Shown: positions 51,176 to 60,129, numbered from the stretch's first letter. The stretch: DNA of 64,000 nt from Armatimonadota bacterium (GCA_018268395.1 JAFDWQ010000002.1:1-64000); one strand, 5' to 3'. Translations and numbers: made by a program. The notes: generated from the letters alone by a model not told the origin.

Positions 51176-51639
51176 GACGCCTCAAGGTCCTTGGCGTAGC
51201 ACAAGCTTCTTTCGATCCCGACGTACGGCCCGTAGTTCGGGACCCTGACGAAACCGGACGACTCGTACAACCTTTGGGCAGGTCGAAGTTCGACTGCTGT
51301 CTCGAGGACGGCCCTCTCATAGCCCGTCTCCTTGGCCCAAGTTTCGAGCTCGCGCAAAACGGCGGCACCGACGCCCTGGCCTCTCGCCGTCGGTCGGACG
51401 TACATCCGCTTGATTTCGACCGTCTTCGCGTCGACGGCTCGAAGAGCGCCGCAGCCCGCGGGCCTGCCGTCGAGCCGGGCGACGACGACGGACATCATCG
51501 GTCCGCTCTGGTTCAATGCCTGGAACTTGGCCGAATCCGGGCCGTCGAGGACGTTCAGGAACGCGTCCAATTCCATGGTGAGAAGTCGGAACGCTTCATC
51601 GCTCCCATCGGTGCGGGTCAGTTCGATCCGGTCGGACAT
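51172..51639 (-). CDS. GNAT-family N-acetyltransferase
   Basis: 155 residues. Seen: the acetyl-CoA P-loop MYVRPTARGQGVGAAVLRELE, preceded by VEIKR strand and followed by AKETGYERAVLETA and RLYESSGFV. Target amine unknown. It overlaps the convergent SGNH gene by 4 nt, so no other gene lies between. Confidence 0.9.
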   Translation of the reverse strand: MSDRIELTRTDGSDEAFRLLTMELDAFLNVLDGPDSAKFQALNQSGPMMSVVVARLDGRPAGCGALRAVDAKTVEIKRMYVRPTARGQGVGAAVLRELETWAKETGYERAVLETAVELRPAQRLYESSGFVRVPNYGPYVGIERSLCYAKDLEAS

Positions 51640-51707
51640 GGCGTCGAGGGGGGCCGTACGAAAGCTGCCTCGGGCCTAGGGCACCGAGGCAGTCGTCGGT
51701 CAAAAGC

Positions 51708-52307
51708 TCAGGCGACGGCGCAGTGCACGTCGTGGACGCCGCTCAGGGCGTTCCACAGAGCCTTGGCCGTCTCTTCGCACGCCGCGACGGTGCGGTCCTG
51801 GTCTTCAGGGGACATGCGCTCGGCGTGTTGCGCGAGGACTTCCATTTCGTGGACGTCGTCGCAGTGGACGCGGAAGTACTCTTCGCCCTCGGCCGAAAGG
51901 GTGTAGTGCTCTTGCAGACCTTTGAGCTTGGACGTCGACGTGTGCGGCTGCTGGGCCTCGAAGGCGTAGAGCGAGCCGACGGACGTCACGGCGTCGGAAA
52001 AGTTCCGGTCGCAGACCCCTTCCAGGGCTTGCATTTGCGGGATCGAGGCCGGAGCGACCTGAGTTCCGAGATCCTTCGCGAAGTCGTCCCAGAGGGCGAC
52101 GTGCGTCACTTCTTCTGCGGCGATCGCGTCCTCGCCGTGCGCGCTCCAGCCTTTCGGGACGAGAGCGACGAAGTTGCCCCATTCGGCGGCGTAAGTGGCG
52201 AGGGCTTCCTTGGGCAGGGTGCCGGCGCTCCAGGCCTGATAGAACGGGTGGTTCAGCAAGTTGTGTTCGGCGACGATCGCTTCGAGCCTCTTCCTGACGT
52301 CGGTCAT
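51708..52307 (-). CDS. CADD-like heme-oxygenase-fold protein
   Basis: 199 residues. Seen: LLNHPFYQAWSAGTLPKEAL and LYAFEAQQPHTSTSKLKGL align with Chlamydia CADD (its HTFYVKWSKGELTKEQL and LYSYESQIPRIAREKIRGL). Possible metal ligands Glu66, His69, Glu117, His148 and Asp151 are present; the sixth ligand is unclear because the usual H-x3-D-x2-H reads HCDDVHE here. The substrate-derived Tyr of CADD corresponds to Tyr23 and the essential Lys to Lys127; both are kept. Known: CADD makes p-aminobenzoate from its own Tyr. I infer a possible role in folate synthesis. TATCCT 10 nt before the ATG. Confidence 0.8.
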   Translation of the reverse strand: MTDVRKRLEAIVAEHNLLNHPFYQAWSAGTLPKEALATYAAEWGNFVALVPKGWSAHGEDAIAAEEVTHVALWDDFAKDLGTQVAPASIPQMQALEGVCDRNFSDAVTSVGSLYAFEAQQPHTSTSKLKGLQEHYTLSAEGEEYFRVHCDDVHEMEVLAQHAERMSPEDQDRTVAACEETAKALWNALSGVHDVHCAVA

Positions 52308-52316
52308 AGAAGCCGA

Positions 52317-52322
52317 AGGATA
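52317..52322 (-). promoter_or_regulatory. -10 box for the CADD-like gene
   Basis: TATCCT, last base 10 nt before the ATG; leader about 3 nt. Confidence 0.5.
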
Positions 52323-52378
52323 CCGGAAGAGGACGGGCGGCTTGCGTGGAGGGAACGCATAGCTTTACGCGAACGAGA

Positions 52379-54151
52379 CTATCCCCAGAGCGGACCGAAG
52401 GCGCTGCACGCACGGAAGTCCGCCCCTTGTTCCTCAAGGGCCCCGAATCGCGACCAGACAGCGGGACGGAACACGTCGTCGCAGTTGTGCATGTCGACCG
52501 GGATACGCAGGACCGAGGCCAAGGTGACCAGGTCGGCGCCGATGTGCCCGTAGGAAATCGCGCCGTGGTTCGCGCCCCAGGCGGCCATGACCCCGTACAC
52601 GCTCTCGAACGGGCCGTGACCCGTCAGTCTCGGAACGAACCAGGTCGTCGGCCACGTGGGGTTCGTCCTCTCGTCGAGCACTTTGTGGACGTGAGGCGGA
52701 AGATCGACCGTCCAACCTTCTGCGACCTGTATGACCGGACCGAGGCCACCCACCAGATTGATCCGGCACATCGTGACAGGCATACCGCCGACGGTCAAGA
52801 AGTCCGTCGACCAGCCTCCGCCCGGGAAGTATTCCGTCATCGACGGGCACCACTCGGTGGCTTGCAGACAGGCTTCGACGTCGGACTCCGTCATCTCCCA
52901 CCAAGGCTTGACACGTCCGCCTGCGGCCCCCGTCCAGTCGAGCGCCGACGGGCCCGAATTGATCAAGTGGATGAACCCCCCTTCGAGGACACCGTCCGGA
53001 CGCCAACCGGTCACGCGCTCCACCGCGCCGGCCGACCAGTACGTGCGGACGTCGCTAAAAAGTTGGGCCGTGCCGGTCATCAGGTGCCCCAACAACATGG
53101 AAGCCGCATTAAGCGAGTCGTTTTCGGTCGCAAAAACGTACGGTTGACGCACGCCGTCCCAGTCGAAACTGGAGCACAGCACGGCTTCCATATAATCCCC
53201 GTTCGGGCGGAAGTCGGTCCACTGTCGCTGTCCTTGGAACCCGGCGGCGAGGGCGTTGTGGCCCTCAGCGGCCTCTTGATGGCCGATTTCGGCAAGCTTC
53301 GGGTTCCCGACCATCAGGTCGCGCGCGATCAGGGCCATCTTGACCGACGTCTCCCACTCTTCGTCGTGACGGTGCCGCGAACGCTTCTTGTCGTCGCTGT
53401 TCCAGTCCTTCCCTTCCCTACAGTTCGCGCGCGTCCACAACAGCGCACGCTCGTATTCGTCCACGTCGAACACGCCGTGGGCGATCCGTCGGTCGATTTC
53501 CGACATGTCGACCGTCTCGACCCTGAGACCGAGCGTCTTCTCGAAGAACGGCTGGTCGACGATCGACCCGGCGATTCCCATGCTGACGCCGCCGATCGCC
53601 AGATACGAGTTCCCCTGCATCGTCGCGGCGGCCGTTCCCGCCCGTACGAACCGCAAGATTTTGTCGCGGACGTCGGCCGGCACGGTGGCGTCGCCCGATT
53701 CCTGGACGTCGCGCCCGTAAATCCCGAAGCACGGGACTCCCTTCTGTGCGTGTCCGGCAAGGGCCGCGGCGAGATAGACGGCACCGGGCCGCTCCGTTCC
53801 GTTGAACCCCCAGATCGCTTTCGGTCGCGTCGGATGGAGGTCGACCGTCTCGCTCCCGTAGCACCAGCAAGGCGTCACGGTCAGGCTCAGGCCGACGCCT
53901 TCGCACAGGAACTTGTCCTCGCACTTGGCCGCTTCGCTTGCTCCCCCTATGCAACCGTCGGCGACGACGCATTCGACGGGTAGCCCGCACGAATGGTGCA
54001 GCGAAGACGAGACAAGGTCCGCCGCCGCCTTCGCCATCCCCATGACCGTCCCCTCGAGCGATTCGCGGACGCCACCGTAACGGCCGTCGATGACCGGTCG
54101 GATCCCGACCTTCGGCAGTCGGCCGCGGAGCCGGTTATGGGCGTTGTGCAT
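52379..54151 (-). CDS. fucI: L-fucose isomerase
   Basis: 590 residues, nearly the same as the E. coli enzyme (591). Interconverts L-fucose and L-fuculose (also D-arabinose and ribulose) using Mn. Seen: [20 protein letters not shown] at the N-terminus, [48 protein letters not shown] and the C-terminal [14 protein letters not shown]. No fuculokinase or aldolase is adjacent, so it is an isolated catabolic or salvage gene. TAGCAT ends exactly 7 nt before the ATG. Confidence 0.95.
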   Translation of the reverse strand: MHNAHNRLRGRLPKVGIRPVIDGRYGGVRESLEGTVMGMAKAAADLVSSSLHHSCGLPVECVVADGCIGGASEAAKCEDKFLCEGVGLSLTVTPCWCYGSETVDLHPTRPKAIWGFNGTERPGAVYLAAALAGHAQKGVPCFGIYGRDVQESGDATVPADVRDKILRFVRAGTAAATMQGNSYLAIGGVSMGIAGSIVDQPFFEKTLGLRVETVDMSEIDRRIAHGVFDVDEYERALLWTRANCREGKDWNSDDKKRSRHRHDEEWETSVKMALIARDLMVGNPKLAEIGHQEAAEGHNALAAGFQGQRQWTDFRPNGDYMEAVLCSSFDWDGVRQPYVFATENDSLNAASMLLGHLMTGTAQLFSDVRTYWSAGAVERVTGWRPDGVLEGGFIHLINSGPSALDWTGAAGGRVKPWWEMTESDVEACLQATEWCPSMTEYFPGGGWSTDFLTVGGMPVTMCRINLVGGLGPVIQVAEGWTVDLPPHVHKVLDERTNPTWPTTWFVPRLTGHGPFESVYGVMAAWGANHGAISYGHIGADLVTLASVLRIPVDMHNCDDVFRPAVWSRFGALEEQGADFRACSAFGPLWG

Positions 54152-54157
54152 GCACCG

Positions 54158-54163
54158 ATGCTA
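54158..54163 (-). promoter_or_regulatory. -10 box, leaderless fucI start
   Basis: TAGCAT, last base exactly 7 nt before the ATG. Confidence 0.55.
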
Positions 54164-54212
54164 CCGTGATCGGATCCGGACCGGCCAAGTTCCGGTCCTC
54201 CCAGGGTCAAGG

Positions 54213-54218
54213 TAGATT
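54213..54218 (+). promoter_or_regulatory. -10 box, leaderless cold-shock/DUF1294 start
   Basis: TAGATT, last base exactly 7 nt before the ATG. Confidence 0.55.
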
Positions 54219-54224
54219 GCGAAA

Positions 54225-54860
54225 ATGTCCACGGGGCCGCCGGTCCGCTATCAGGGCGAAATCGTCGAATGGTCCGACGACAAAGGCTTCGGGTTCGTGC
54301 GTCCCCGAGGAGCGGGCGCCGGGGACCTCGTGTTCTTACCCAAATCGGCCTTCGTCAACCGAAAGCGCTCGCCCTGCATCGGCGACACCGTCCTCTACGA
54401 AGTCAGGGTCGCTCCGGCAGACCCTCGTCGCAGACGGCGTACCGACAAGCGTGCCGCGCTCGTCACGTACGTCGGTGAAGACGCTCCGCTCGGCGCTCCC
54501 CGTAAGACCCGGACGCTCCTGATCGTCCTTGGTCTGGTCTTTTGGGCGGCCCTTTCGCTCGCCGGTGCGGCCATCGGCCTGTCCCACTGGCCCGGCACGG
54601 TCAGCGTCCTCGTATCGGCGTTGTCGTTCCTGGGTTACGGCGTGGACAAGTTGACGGCCGTGACGGGCGGGTGGCGCATCGCAGAGACCACGCTGCACAC
54701 GTTCGACGTCCTCGGCGGTTGGCCGGGCGGAGCCATCGGACAGGCCGTGTTCCAGCACAAGACGGTCAAGGTGACGTTCCTTCGCACCTACTACGCTTCT
54801 GTCGTGGTCAACGTCCTCTTCGAAGCTCTGGTCCTTGGCCTGATAACGGTCGCTTTCTGA
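54225..54860 (+). CDS. Cold-shock domain fused to DUF1294 membrane domain
   Basis: 211 residues. Seen: an N-terminal cold-shock-like OB fold with the RNA-binding element WSDDKGFGFVRPRG and DLVFLPKSAFV, an Arg-rich linker, then membrane helices (LLIVLGLVFWAALSLAGAAI, VSVLVSALSFLGYGVDKLTA) and the DUF1294 core RIAETTLHTFDVLGGWPGG with FQHKTVKVTF. This fusion is common in bacteria; role unknown but probably RNA-linked at the membrane. Confidence 0.9.
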   Translation: MSTGPPVRYQGEIVEWSDDKGFGFVRPRGAGAGDLVFLPKSAFVNRKRSPCIGDTVLYEVRVAPADPRRRRRTDKRAALVTYVGEDAPLGAPRKTRTLLIVLGLVFWAALSLAGAAIGLSHWPGTVSVLVSALSFLGYGVDKLTAVTGGWRIAETTLHTFDVLGGWPGGAIGQAVFQHKTVKVTFLRTYYASVVVNVLFEALVLGLITVAF

Positions 54861-54957
54861 CCCGACCGCCCTGTCGTCCGTCAGGGCCCTTCCCTGACGA
54901 AAGTGACTGTTCGAATTACCAGGGGCCGTGTTACCAAGAAGGAGAGAGGAAACACAA

Positions 54958-55818
54958 ATGCCCCCTACCAGAGAAATGATCGAAAAAGCCGTGGAATGCC
55001 TCGGCGAAACCCGCTTGGTCCACTTCGGAGCCGACAAGTCCTCCGTGAAGGCCGGAGAGACCGTCACTGTGAGTTGGGACGTCGATGTTCCCGCCACGTG
55101 CGGCCTTTCCGTCCGGCTGAACCACGGACAAGTCCCGCGGAAGGGATCAAGGACGATACACCCCGTGAGGTCCGTCTTCTACCGATTGGACTGCGGCGCG
55201 GCCGGAGTCTCGCAGACGCTCGGTACGGTCGGAATCTCCGTGGACACGAGCGGCTGTGTCGTCCGGGAGATCCCGGAAGACCTGGTCCGGCCGGAAGTCC
55301 TGGCCAGTGTCGATCAGAGCCTCGCCGAATACAACGCCGATCCGAAGAACAAGGACCATCCAGTGTCCAAGCGGAAGGAGTCGGTCGTCGAGATCGAACC
55401 CTCGGGGATCGTCCTACGGCTGCGGTTGAAGCTCGCCATCGACAACTTCTTCGACCCCGACGTCGACGTCGACGCCCGGATCGATATCGGGATGTCGCCC
55501 GAAGGTCAAGTCCTGGCCGTCTACAAGAGCTTTGCGGTCGACGTCGACTGGCCTTGGTGGGTCACGGGCATCACGCTCGGCATCACGAAGATCGTCGAAG
55601 AATTCATGGACGGCGCCGTCGAAGGCGCGATGAAGCAGAAGATCCTGAACGACCTCCGTCGCGGCTTCCAAAATAAGGTCGACGCCTTTCCCGGCACGGC
55701 CGTCGACCTGGGAACGGCACAGGACGCCGTCCTCGTGACCCTCTGCCAGGACAGGCTCGACTTGCGCGGTCTCCTGTCGGTCCCCTCCGGTCACGACCTC
55801 GTGCTGGATCCGGCCTGA
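54958..55818 (+). CDS. Protein of unknown function with strong ribosome site
   Basis: 286 residues, not recognised. Seen: VHFGADKSSVKAGETVTVSWDV at the N-terminus resembles an immunoglobulin-like strand pair, then CGLSVRLNHGQVPRKG, a central helical region EDLVRPEVLASVDQSL, RLRLKLAIDNFFDPDVDVDARID, and a possible amphipathic/hydrophobic segment DWPWWVTGITLGITKIV. No signal peptide. AGGAGAGAGG before MPPTREM is the clearest Shine-Dalgarno in the window, in contrast with its leaderless neighbours. A perfect hairpin follows. Confidence 0.75.
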   Translation: MPPTREMIEKAVECLGETRLVHFGADKSSVKAGETVTVSWDVDVPATCGLSVRLNHGQVPRKGSRTIHPVRSVFYRLDCGAAGVSQTLGTVGISVDTSGCVVREIPEDLVRPEVLASVDQSLAEYNADPKNKDHPVSKRKESVVEIEPSGIVLRLRLKLAIDNFFDPDVDVDARIDIGMSPEGQVLAVYKSFAVDVDWPWWVTGITLGITKIVEEFMDGAVEGAMKQKILNDLRRGFQNKVDAFPGTAVDLGTAQDAVLVTLCQDRLDLRGLLSVPSGHDLVLDPA

Positions 55819-55828
55819 CCACCCCTCC

Positions 55829-55864
55829 CCGCCCTCTCCAGCACCCGAAAGCCGGAGAGGGCGG
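55829..55864 (+). terminator. Hairpin terminator
   Basis: 11-bp perfect arms CCGCCCTCTCC and GGAGAGGGCGG with a 14-nt loop, 10 nt after the stop; no T-run, so efficiency is uncertain. Confidence 0.6.
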
Positions 55865-56032
55865 TCCAGCTCCGTGCCCGACCGTGTCTCGCACAGTCGC
55901 CAAGCCTTTCTTTAGCGTTATCTTATAAGGAGTTCCCAAGATACTGCCTTGTTTCTTGGACTCTCCTAAAGTACGTTAGGTGTTCCTGCCGTAATCCGTT
56001 CACGCAACGTACTCTGAATGACGATGACATCG

Positions 56033-56038
56033 TATACT
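56033..56038 (+). promoter_or_regulatory. -10 box for the second prepilin gene
   Basis: TATACT in the 245-nt gap before the prepilin. The gap is AT-richer than its surroundings (about 55900-56050) and has no other gene. No matching -35. Confidence 0.4.
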
Positions 56039-56062
56039 TTGGCCCTCTAGGTGTACCAGACT

Positions 56063-56851
56063 ATGCGACAACGAGCGTTCACCCTCATCGAGCTCTTGGT
56101 GGTCATCGCGATCATCGCGATCCTCGCCGCCATCCTCTTCCCTGTCTTCGCCGCGGCCAAGGAGTCGGCCAAGCAGACCCAGTGCCTCTCCAACGCCAAG
56201 CAGATGGGCACGGGCCTCTACCTGTACCTGCAAGACGACGACGACGTCCTGCCGATGGCCAACTATGACAAGTACTTCAAGGGGCCGCCCTTCACCGAAT
56301 TCTCGTGGAAGGAGGGTGCGGGCGTGGCCGGCTTGACGTGGGCGGACGTCCTCATGCCCTACATGAAGAACAAGCAGGTGTTCCGGTGCCCGACCGACGC
56401 GTCCGGACTGGCGCACAACCCGGAACCGGACGGACCGACGGTGCCTGGCGAGCTCTTGTCGTACGCGTTGAACTATTACTTCTACCGCCTCGACCACGAC
56501 ATCACGCTGCCGGACGGTACGGTCTCCAAGTTCCGAGGAGGGATTTCGGGCGGCAACATCGGCGAGATCACGACCCCGGCCAGCAAGATCTTTATCGCCG
56601 AGTCGGCCAGTAACGCCAGCTACGAGATCATCAACCCGAACCGGGCCCACTCGCCTGCCGGCGACAAGATCCTCGACCGCCACCGTGAAGGCTCGGTCTA
56701 TGTCTACGCCGACACTCACGCCCACTATCACCGCATGTCCAAGTGGTGGAACGACTACACCAAGGCCCAGTGGAGCGACACGCTTTTCGCCGAGACCCTC
56801 CCCTGCCCTCAGTGGTTCCCTTACATCCAGGACAGCTCTGAGAAGTGGTGA
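56063..56851 (+). CDS. Prepilin-like protein with type IV N-terminal motif
   Basis: 262 residues. Seen: leader [36 protein letters not shown] with CLSNAKQMG, a globular region with VFRCPTDASG and GSVYVYADTHAH. Ala again at the cleavage position. The ADTH replaces the usual DGH near the end. Start at MRQR, with AGGTG upstream; GTG at 56051 would lengthen the leader. Same family as the other two prepilins; co-location with a lipoprotein gene suggests a surface role. Confidence 0.9.
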   Translation: MRQRAFTLIELLVVIAIIAILAAILFPVFAAAKESAKQTQCLSNAKQMGTGLYLYLQDDDDVLPMANYDKYFKGPPFTEFSWKEGAGVAGLTWADVLMPYMKNKQVFRCPTDASGLAHNPEPDGPTVPGELLSYALNYYFYRLDHDITLPDGTVSKFRGGISGGNIGEITTPASKIFIAESASNASYEIINPNRAHSPAGDKILDRHREGSVYVYADTHAHYHRMSKWWNDYTKAQWSDTLFAETLPCPQWFPYIQDSSEKW

Positions 56852-56852
56852 G

Positions 56853-57479
56853 CTAGCGCCCCCATTCGAACCCCAGGCCGGGCATGATCCGTGCGCCGTT
56901 CGGCGCAGATTTCGTGCCCGGTCGCCCATTCTGACCCCAGAATCCGACGCCCGTCACCGTCGCGTCCTTATCGACGTCCTTGGGTTTGTCGGTCGGATGG
57001 AACCGCTCTTCCAGGTCTTTCCGAGACGCCGTGATATCGGCTTCGAGCGGGCTTCCTTTGCAGAGGGCGGGATCAGGCACCTCGACGACGGTCGTCGCTC
57101 CGCCAGGACTCTCGATCGTCAGGAAGTAGTCGCCGTCCTTGCGTTTCACGATACTCTTCACCTTGACTTTCAAACGCCACACTTGCGTCTCGAGGGGGCC
57201 GACGCGCTGGTCCTGAAAGTCCGGCGAGCTGATGTCGTCCCCGAGGCCCGACGGTCGTTCCATCTTCAGGATGTCCTCGATCGTCGTGTCCTTCGCCGCC
57301 AAGACGATGTCCTTTGCGGCTGCATCGAGCCCGTGTTTGACCGGAACCCTTGTCGCCCGGTTCGTGGGGTTGACCGTCTTCGGAGAGTCCCTCGTTACGG
57401 GCCCGGGTTTCGGGGCACACCCCGTGACGGTCACGGCCACAAGGGCGGGGGCGACGGCGAAGACGGTCTTCCACTGCAT
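56853..57479 (-). CDS. Lipoprotein of unknown function
   Basis: 208 residues. Seen: signal ending VTVTGC (lipobox) after MQWKTVFAVAPALVAV, then Lys/Asp-rich beta-like segments (LKVKVKSIVKRKDGDYFLTIE, TTVVEVPDPALCKGS). Not recognised. ATG 57479 is preceded 8 nt by TAGAAT, so the longer readings are not used. It ends one base after the prepilin on the other strand. Confidence 0.8.
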   Translation of the reverse strand: MQWKTVFAVAPALVAVTVTGCAPKPGPVTRDSPKTVNPTNRATRVPVKHGLDAAAKDIVLAAKDTTIEDILKMERPSGLGDDISSPDFQDQRVGPLETQVWRLKVKVKSIVKRKDGDYFLTIESPGGATTVVEVPDPALCKGSPLEADITASRKDLEERFHPTDKPKDVDKDATVTGVGFWGQNGRPGTKSAPNGARIMPGLGFEWGR

Positions 57480-57486
57480 CGTACGG

Positions 57487-57492
57487 ATTCTA
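57487..57492 (-). promoter_or_regulatory. -10 box, leaderless lipoprotein start
   Basis: TAGAAT, last base 8 nt before ATG 57479. Confidence 0.55.
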
Positions 57493-57620
57493 CGGCCACT
57501 CTTCGGCGACATTTCGCCGCACACCTTATGAGTTTTCTTATCGGTATAAGAACGGCATAAAAACGACAAGACGGACGGTCACCGGGTGCGTGTTTCAGGA
57601 CGAGATGGAAACCGTTATCG

Positions 57621-57626
57621 TACAAT
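57621..57626 (+). promoter_or_regulatory. -10 box for the third prepilin gene
   Basis: TACAAT, last base 11 nt before ATG 57637; overlaps the ATG at 57625, which is therefore not used. Confidence 0.5.
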
Positions 57627-57636
57627 GGTCACGTCG

Positions 57637-58332
57637 ATGCCGCGGCGCCGAGCCTTCACCTTGATCGAGATCCTCGTCGTGATCGCCATTATCGCGGTCC
57701 TGGCCGGCATCGTGTTCCCCGTCTTCTTCCAGGCGAAAGAGGCCGCACGCAAGGACACGTGCCTTTCGAACCTCAAGCAGGTCGCGGCTGCCACCCTCCT
57801 TTACTGCTCCGCCTCTGACGACACTTTCCCTCTCGCCCAGACCGACGGGCCCGATCAAAGGTTCTGGGGAGACCTCGTTCAACCCTATGTCAAGGACTGG
57901 GGCGTCCTTCGGTGTCCCTCCGAAGCCCTCCCGTTCGCCACGGTCCCGCTCGGCCTGCACTCGTCGTCTTGGAACTACCACTACGCGCTCAACGACGTCC
58001 GGTCGGACGACGACCTTCCCTTAGGCGCCGCAGCCGCCGCCGGATCGACCGTCACCCGGCCGACTGAAACCGTCCTGTTCGTCGACGGCTGGCCTTTGAA
58101 CGCCGATCCCGGCGACGGGAACGACGCCGACCGTCACGTCGTGAACTGGGTCTGGGGAGAGAGGGACTCGTCGCACCGGCCGACGGACGACGGGAATCCG
58201 CGACATCAGGGCCGGTTTTCGATCGCGTTCTGCGACGGGCACGTCGCGGTCCGGGCACGCGGCAAGAACGCGGACGGGACCTTTCAGAAGGGCACGCTCG
58301 ATATCGAATGGGTCTGCGACGGGAGTCGCTGA
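57637..58332 (+). CDS. Prepilin-like protein with H-X9-DG motif
   Basis: 231 residues. Seen: [47 protein letters not shown], and the C-terminal [14 protein letters not shown], which fits the H-X9-DG signature of this class exactly. Ala at the cleavage position. Third member in the window and the only one with a nearly leaderless mRNA. Likely processed by prepilin peptidase and exported. Confidence 0.9.
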   Translation: MPRRRAFTLIEILVVIAIIAVLAGIVFPVFFQAKEAARKDTCLSNLKQVAAATLLYCSASDDTFPLAQTDGPDQRFWGDLVQPYVKDWGVLRCPSEALPFATVPLGLHSSSWNYHYALNDVRSDDDLPLGAAAAAGSTVTRPTETVLFVDGWPLNADPGDGNDADRHVVNWVWGERDSSHRPTDDGNPRHQGRFSIAFCDGHVAVRARGKNADGTFQKGTLDIEWVCDGSR

Positions 58333-58357
58333 CCTGTTCAGGAACCGTTCGTCCGCC

Positions 58358-58410
58358 CGTCACGTTTTCGTCACGATGTCCGTCACGGTTCCCGTTATGG
58401 AGCCGTCACG
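58358..58410 (+). repeat. Phased direct repeats CGTCACG, likely activator site
   Basis: Copies start at 58358, 58369, 58381 and 58404, with a degenerate CGTTATG at 58393: spacings 11, 12, 12, 11 nt. The array ends 10 nt before GACAAT (58421-58426) and so covers the -35 region of the PEP-CTERM gene. This is the layout of PhoB/OmpR-type response-regulator sites. Confidence 0.65.
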
Positions 58411-58420
58411 CCTGCTGTCG

Positions 58421-58426
58421 GACAAT
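58421..58426 (+). promoter_or_regulatory. -10 box of the PEP-CTERM gene
   Basis: GACAAT with no -35 of its own; the CGTCACG array takes that position. Predicted leader about 31 nt with AGGA before the ATG. Confidence 0.45.
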
Positions 58427-58463
58427 GCCCCCATGCCGCCCAGAGCGGCTCTAGGACAAGGAC

Positions 58464-59342
58464 ATGAACAGCAAAACCAACTCGATGACGACCCTCCTTC
58501 GCACGACGATGCCCGTCGCCGCAGCTTTCGCCCTCGCCCTGCCCTCGCAGGCCGCGTTCGGCGAGAACTGGCGGACCGTGACCCTTAAGTTGGGCACGAC
58601 CGAGCAGTACCTGCGCGACTATGTCGAAGGATCGGGCGTAGCGACCAACGCTCGCGGGCTCCAGGTCGGCGGCAACTGGGTCAACGGACTGATGCACGAC
58701 GTCGACTTCGACAGCGCGGGCAACGAATACGCGATGGCGTCGTTCAACGACAACGGCATCTATAAGGTCAACGACGTGACGGGCGCCTGCAACCAGATCG
58801 CGACGATCGGAGGGATGCCCGAAGGCGACCTGACGTACAACCCGGTCAACAACAGGCTCTATGCGGCGGGCACGCTCGCGGGGACGTCGACGGTCTTCGA
58901 GATCGACCTGAACAACAACAACCAGGTCTCGACCTTCTGCACGGGAACGGGCTGGGACGACATCTCCGGACTCGCTTGTGACTCGCTCGGCAACATGTAC
59001 GCCCTCGCGACGAACGCGAACGGCAACGGCATTCCCGACATCCTCAAGGTCACGGGTTCAGGATTCACGAACATGGGCACGCTGGGCGTGGGTTCAGGGG
59101 TCATCGCGGGGATGGATTACGACATCCACGACACCCTCTATGTCCTGACGGGCAGCGGGGCTCTCTACACGTTCAGCCCGACCAGCCCGAACAACGTGAA
59201 CTTCGTGGACTTCGTGGCCAACTCGGACGGACAACCCTATACGGGACTCGCCGCCGTCACGCCCGAGCCTTGTTCGATGATCGGCCTCGGTGCCGCCGCC
59301 CTAGGGTTCCTGGCGCGGCGCCGCAACAAGGCGCGCGCCTGA
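58464..59342 (+). CDS. PEP-CTERM-sorted secreted protein, propeller-like
   Basis: 292 residues. Seen: signal peptide (MPVAAAFALALPSQAAFG), repeats such as DVDFDSAGNEYAMASFND, LACDSLGNMYALATNANGN and VLTGSGALYTFSPTSP that form a beta-propeller, and a C-terminal sorting signal TPEPCSMIGLGAAALGFLARRRNKARA with Pro-Glu-Pro, hydrophobic helix and basic end. Surface or matrix protein. Controlled by the phased repeats upstream and closed by a terminator. Confidence 0.87.
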   Translation: MNSKTNSMTTLLRTTMPVAAAFALALPSQAAFGENWRTVTLKLGTTEQYLRDYVEGSGVATNARGLQVGGNWVNGLMHDVDFDSAGNEYAMASFNDNGIYKVNDVTGACNQIATIGGMPEGDLTYNPVNNRLYAAGTLAGTSTVFEIDLNNNNQVSTFCTGTGWDDISGLACDSLGNMYALATNANGNGIPDILKVTGSGFTNMGTLGVGSGVIAGMDYDIHDTLYVLTGSGALYTFSPTSPNNVNFVDFVANSDGQPYTGLAAVTPEPCSMIGLGAAALGFLARRRNKARA

Positions 59343-59365
59343 GCCCTCCGTCCTCACTCTCCAAC

Positions 59366-59390
59366 GGGCCCGGTCACTCCGGCCGGGCCC
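59366..59390 (+). terminator. Terminator after the PEP-CTERM gene
   Basis: 8-bp arms GGGCCCGG and CCGGGCCC with a 9-nt loop, followed by TTCCTCTCC, 23 nt past the stop. Confidence 0.65.
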
Positions 59391-59430
59391 TTCCTCTCCG
59401 ACGAACGCGACGTTTCCTTCACCGAGAACC

Positions 59431-60129
59431 ATGAACACGACCACCTTCGCCTTGGCCCTACGGCCCCTCGTCACTCTGGCCCGCACCGGCGCCCTCACCC
59501 TCTTTGCCGCGTCCGCGTTGTCGGCGTCGGCTTCCGCGTCCCGTGCTCCCGCCGTCTTCGCCGCCGCCGATCAGATCGGTGGGCCAGGCTTCGTCGGGTG
59601 CAACGGAGACCTGAACGAAGTCAGTTCCGTCATGCCTGTCCTTTCGTCGGCCGCCATCGAAGAGTTCACGATGCCGACGAACGCCACGATGGTCACACAG
59701 GTCGACGTCGTCCTTCGGACGCCGCAAGGGGGTTCGTGGCCCACGGTCCAATTTTGGACGGTCTCGGTTTTCGCCAGCGTGAACCAGGCCGAGAACAGCG
59801 GCTCGGCGTTCTCGAGCGGTGCGGTCGCGACGACGTTCACGAATTCGGCGACGATGACGTACAACTACGCCCCCAACTGTGTGAGCGGGACGTCGAACGC
59901 CCTCTGCCAGGTTCCGGTCAACTTCGTGCTCCAACCGGGGCTGACCTACTGGGTCGTATGCGCACCGGTCACGAACGCGATGCCGACGCTTCGGCTTGCA
60001 CGCTCGAACTACTCGGCAGGCTTCCCGAACGGTAACAACGGCGTCTGGATCAACCCGGACAACGGATGGGGCCTCGGGACGAGCGTGGCGACGAACGCGA
60101 ACTCGGCGGTCCGCGTCATCGTTCAGTGA
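59431..60129 (+). CDS. Secreted protein of unknown function
   Basis: 232 residues. Seen: signal peptide (LTLFAASALSASASASRAPA), then Gly/Asn/Thr-rich beta strands (EEFTMPTNATMVTQVDVVLR, TYWVVCAPVTNAMPTLRLA) and an end WGLGTSVATNANSAVRVIVQ. The C-terminus lacks a PEP-CTERM signal. Close to the PEP-CTERM gene but separated from it by a terminator; may share a surface role. Confidence 0.78.
   Translation: MNTTTFALALRPLVTLARTGALTLFAASALSASASASRAPAVFAAADQIGGPGFVGCNGDLNEVSSVMPVLSSAAIEEFTMPTNATMVTQVDVVLRTPQGGSWPTVQFWTVSVFASVNQAENSGSAFSSGAVATTFTNSATMTYNYAPNCVSGTSNALCQVPVNFVLQPGLTYWVVCAPVTNAMPTLRLARSNYSAGFPNGNNGVWINPDNGWGLGTSVATNANSAVRVIVQ

Noticed and set aside
52346-53983. A 545-residue plus-strand frame opposite fucI.
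   Set aside because: fucI is a full-length match with the family on the minus strand; this is its antisense shadow.
59431-60129. A third PEP-CTERM protein.
   Set aside because: The C-terminus (TNANSAVRVIVQ) has no Pro-Glu-Pro, hydrophobic helix or basic tail.
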